Positions 62,931-64,000 of a stretch of 64,000 bases of DNA are shown piece by piece. The first letter of the stretch is position 1, and each line of letters opens with the position of its first letter. The notes under the pieces are model-generated. The model was not told the DNA's origin. It worked only from the letters and a program-made list of their open reading frames with translations, and did no database searches. Source of the stretch: Burkholderiaceae bacterium (GTDB lineage: Bacteria; Pseudomonadota; Gammaproteobacteria; Burkholderiales; Burkholderiaceae_C); NCBI GenBank assembly GCA_030123545.1, contig CP126124.1:2294001-2358000 (forward strand), written 5' to 3'. The translations under genes were made by a program, and so were the position numbers.

Positions 62931-63416
62931 ATGGCCAAGAAATCCGACCAGGCTGCACAGCGGCCGACCCGCATCGCGGAGAACCGAAAGGCCGCGTACA
63001 ACTATTCCTTCGAGGAACGCTTCGAGGCCGGCATGGTGCTGGAAGGCTGGGAAGTGAAGTCGCTGCGCGAAGGCAAGGTTCAACTGACTGACGGCTACGT
63101 CGTGATCCGCGACGGCGAGCTATACCTGATCGGCTGCCAGATCACGCCGCTGGGCACCGCGTCGACTCACATCAGCCCGGACCGGGTGCGCACCAAGAAG
63201 CTGCTGATGCACAAGGACGAAATCCGGCGCCTGATCGGCAAGGTCGAGCAAAAGGGCTACACGCTGGTACCGCTGAACCTGCACTGGAAGGCTGGCCGAG
63301 TCAAGTGCGAAATCGCGCTGGCCAAGGGCAAGTCGGAGCACGACAAGCGCGACACGATCCGCGAACGCGAGGGCAAGCGCGAGGTCGAGCGCGCGTTGAA
63401 GACGCGCCAGCGCTGA
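62931..63416 (+). CDS. smpB: SsrA-binding protein
   Basis: The 161-residue protein binds tmRNA in trans-translation. It has ENRKAAYNYSFEERFEAGMVLEGWEVKSLREGK, here read as adjoining motifs NRKAAYNYSFEE and GWEVKSLREGK, and the basic C-terminal tail KRDTIREREGKREVERALK. It is divergent from ratA by 76 bases, the usual betaproteobacterial order. The tmRNA gene itself is not in the window. Confidence 0.96.
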   Translation: MAKKSDQAAQRPTRIAENRKAAYNYSFEERFEAGMVLEGWEVKSLREGKVQLTDGYVVIRDGELYLIGCQITPLGTASTHISPDRVRTKKLLMHKDEIRRLIGKVEQKGYTLVPLNLHWKAGRVKCEIALAKGKSEHDKRDTIREREGKREVERALKTRQR

Positions 63417-63455
63417 ACGGCTCGGCGCGGGCCGCGACTCCGCGCGGCCTGAGCG

Positions 63456-64000
63456 CTATTCGATCGGCGGCCGCGCTGCCGCCTGCGATAACGGCGCCAG
63501 GCGCGCGCGCCGCTGCCAGCCGAGCAGTTCGTTGCCGGCCAGCGCGGCGATCACCAGCGTGCCGCCGATCAGCACCTCGTTCGCCGGCACCTCGTCCGCA
63601 CCGGCCCAGGCCCAAAGGATGCCGAAGATCACCTCGAGCAGTGCCAGCAGCGCCACCTCGGGCGCCTTCAACACCTTCGCGCTGACGACCGACAGCACGC
63701 AGGGAATCGCCAACTGCACCACGCCGAGAAAGGAGAGCCAGCGCAGGTCCGTGCTGCTGGCCGCGAACGGGACGGACAGCGGCAGCGTCACCACCGACGA
63801 CAGTACCGCGCCGACCAGCACGCTCGGGATCAGGTCGAGTTGCTCGCCATGGGCCTGGCTGCGCTGCACCACGGTCCAGTTCGCGGCGCCGGCCACCGGC
63901 ACGCCCAGCGCGACCAGCATGCCGAGCAGCGCCTGCTGCCCGCCGGCCGCCACGTTCATCTGCGAGCCGAACATGTAGCCGATGCCGGCGCCGGCCAGCG
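63456..64000 (-). CDS. EamA/DMT-type transporter, C-terminal part only
   Basis: The frame is open from the right edge of the window to the stop at 63456, so at least 181 residues are seen and the N-terminus is outside. Hydrophobic segments alternate with short loops, and FLGVVQLAIPCVLSVVSAKV and ALLALLEVIFGILWAW match the second EamA domain of drug/metabolite transporters. Substrate unknown. Confidence 0.85.
   Translation of the reverse strand, partial: LAGAGIGYMFGSQMNVAAGGQQALLGMLVALGVPVAGAANWTVVQRSQAHGEQLDLIPSVLVGAVLSSVVTLPLSVPFAASSTDLRWLSFLGVVQLAIPCVLSVVSAKVLKAPEVALLALLEVIFGILWAWAGADEVPANEVLIGGTLVIAALAGNELLGWQRRARLAPLSQAAARPPIE

Overview
The window is a high-GC chromosomal segment from a betaproteobacterium of the order Burkholderiales, most likely Comamonadaceae or a close relative. 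The gene order yebC-purD-hemF-nadD-rsfS-rlmH-maf-rng, the exbB/exbD-lpxK-Trm112-kdsB-adk run, the FimV-like protein, the Fe superoxide dismutase and the two families of short interspersed repeats all point there. Coding density is high. I see no phage, transposase gene, CRISPR array or rRNA operon. Two tRNA genes (Arg-TCT, Pro-TGG) lie near 43 kb.

Layout. 0-2.8 kb: a hydroquinone ring-cleavage operon (LysR regulator, small and large subunits of a two-component dioxygenase, start of an aldehyde dehydrogenase cut by the window edge). 2.9-11.2 kb: minus-strand housekeeping genes, including the eight-gene run from yebC to rng, tightly spaced and mostly overlapping. 11.2-15.7 kb: plus-strand DUF853 ATPase, upp, a lipoprotein with a serine-hydrolase look, and an unusual membrane protein built of three internal repeats. 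15.7-25.6 kb: sirtuin, exonuclease I, ClpA/ClpS, isocitrate dehydrogenase, a tiny exported Ala/Lys-rich protein, DUF192, SodB, XseA. 26-29.9 kb: ExbB/ExbD, LpxK, a Trm112-like protein, KdsB and Adk. 30-33.4 kb: an asparaginase and lexA diverging from two LexA boxes, a small orphan protein, and a D-2-hydroxyacid dehydrogenase. 33.4-41.1 kb: FimV-like protein, then beta-oxidation-type genes with a Crp/Fnr regulator. 41.4-49.2 kb: GST, nitrobindin-like protein, tRNAs, pirin, SGNH hydrolase, RNA ligase-like protein, P-type ATPase, threonine dehydratase-like enzyme. 49.4-57.6 kb: a minus-strand operon with a divergent MarR regulator whose BadH- and BadI-like enzymes mark it as an alicyclic (cyclohexanecarboxylate type) acid degradation cluster. 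58.1-64 kb: guaA-guaB, DUF4124, rnfH-ratA, smpB, and the end of an EamA-type transporter.

How the genes work together. The 49-57 kb operon reads as a funnel: permease, acyl-CoA ligase, acyl-CoA dehydrogenase, hydroxyacyl-CoA dehydrogenase (BadH), ring-opening hydrolase (BadI) and glutaryl-CoA dehydrogenase, giving pimelyl-CoA and later crotonyl-CoA. A dedicated hydratase (BadK) is not present here. The hydroquinone genes at the left edge would turn hydroquinone into 4-hydroxymuconic semialdehyde and then oxidise it.

The least expected structure is a dispersed 54-base element with fixed geometry (GCTNN, 7 bases, NTAGC, 20 bases, GGGCTACAGC or a relative, then T-rich). I find it between genes, at a stop codon, and inside open reading frames (rsfS, nadD, lpxK, the asparaginase, a small gene after lexA, and less certainly guaA) without breaking the frame. 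A second, GC-rich hairpin repeat sits after sbcB, after guaB and before the GST gene.
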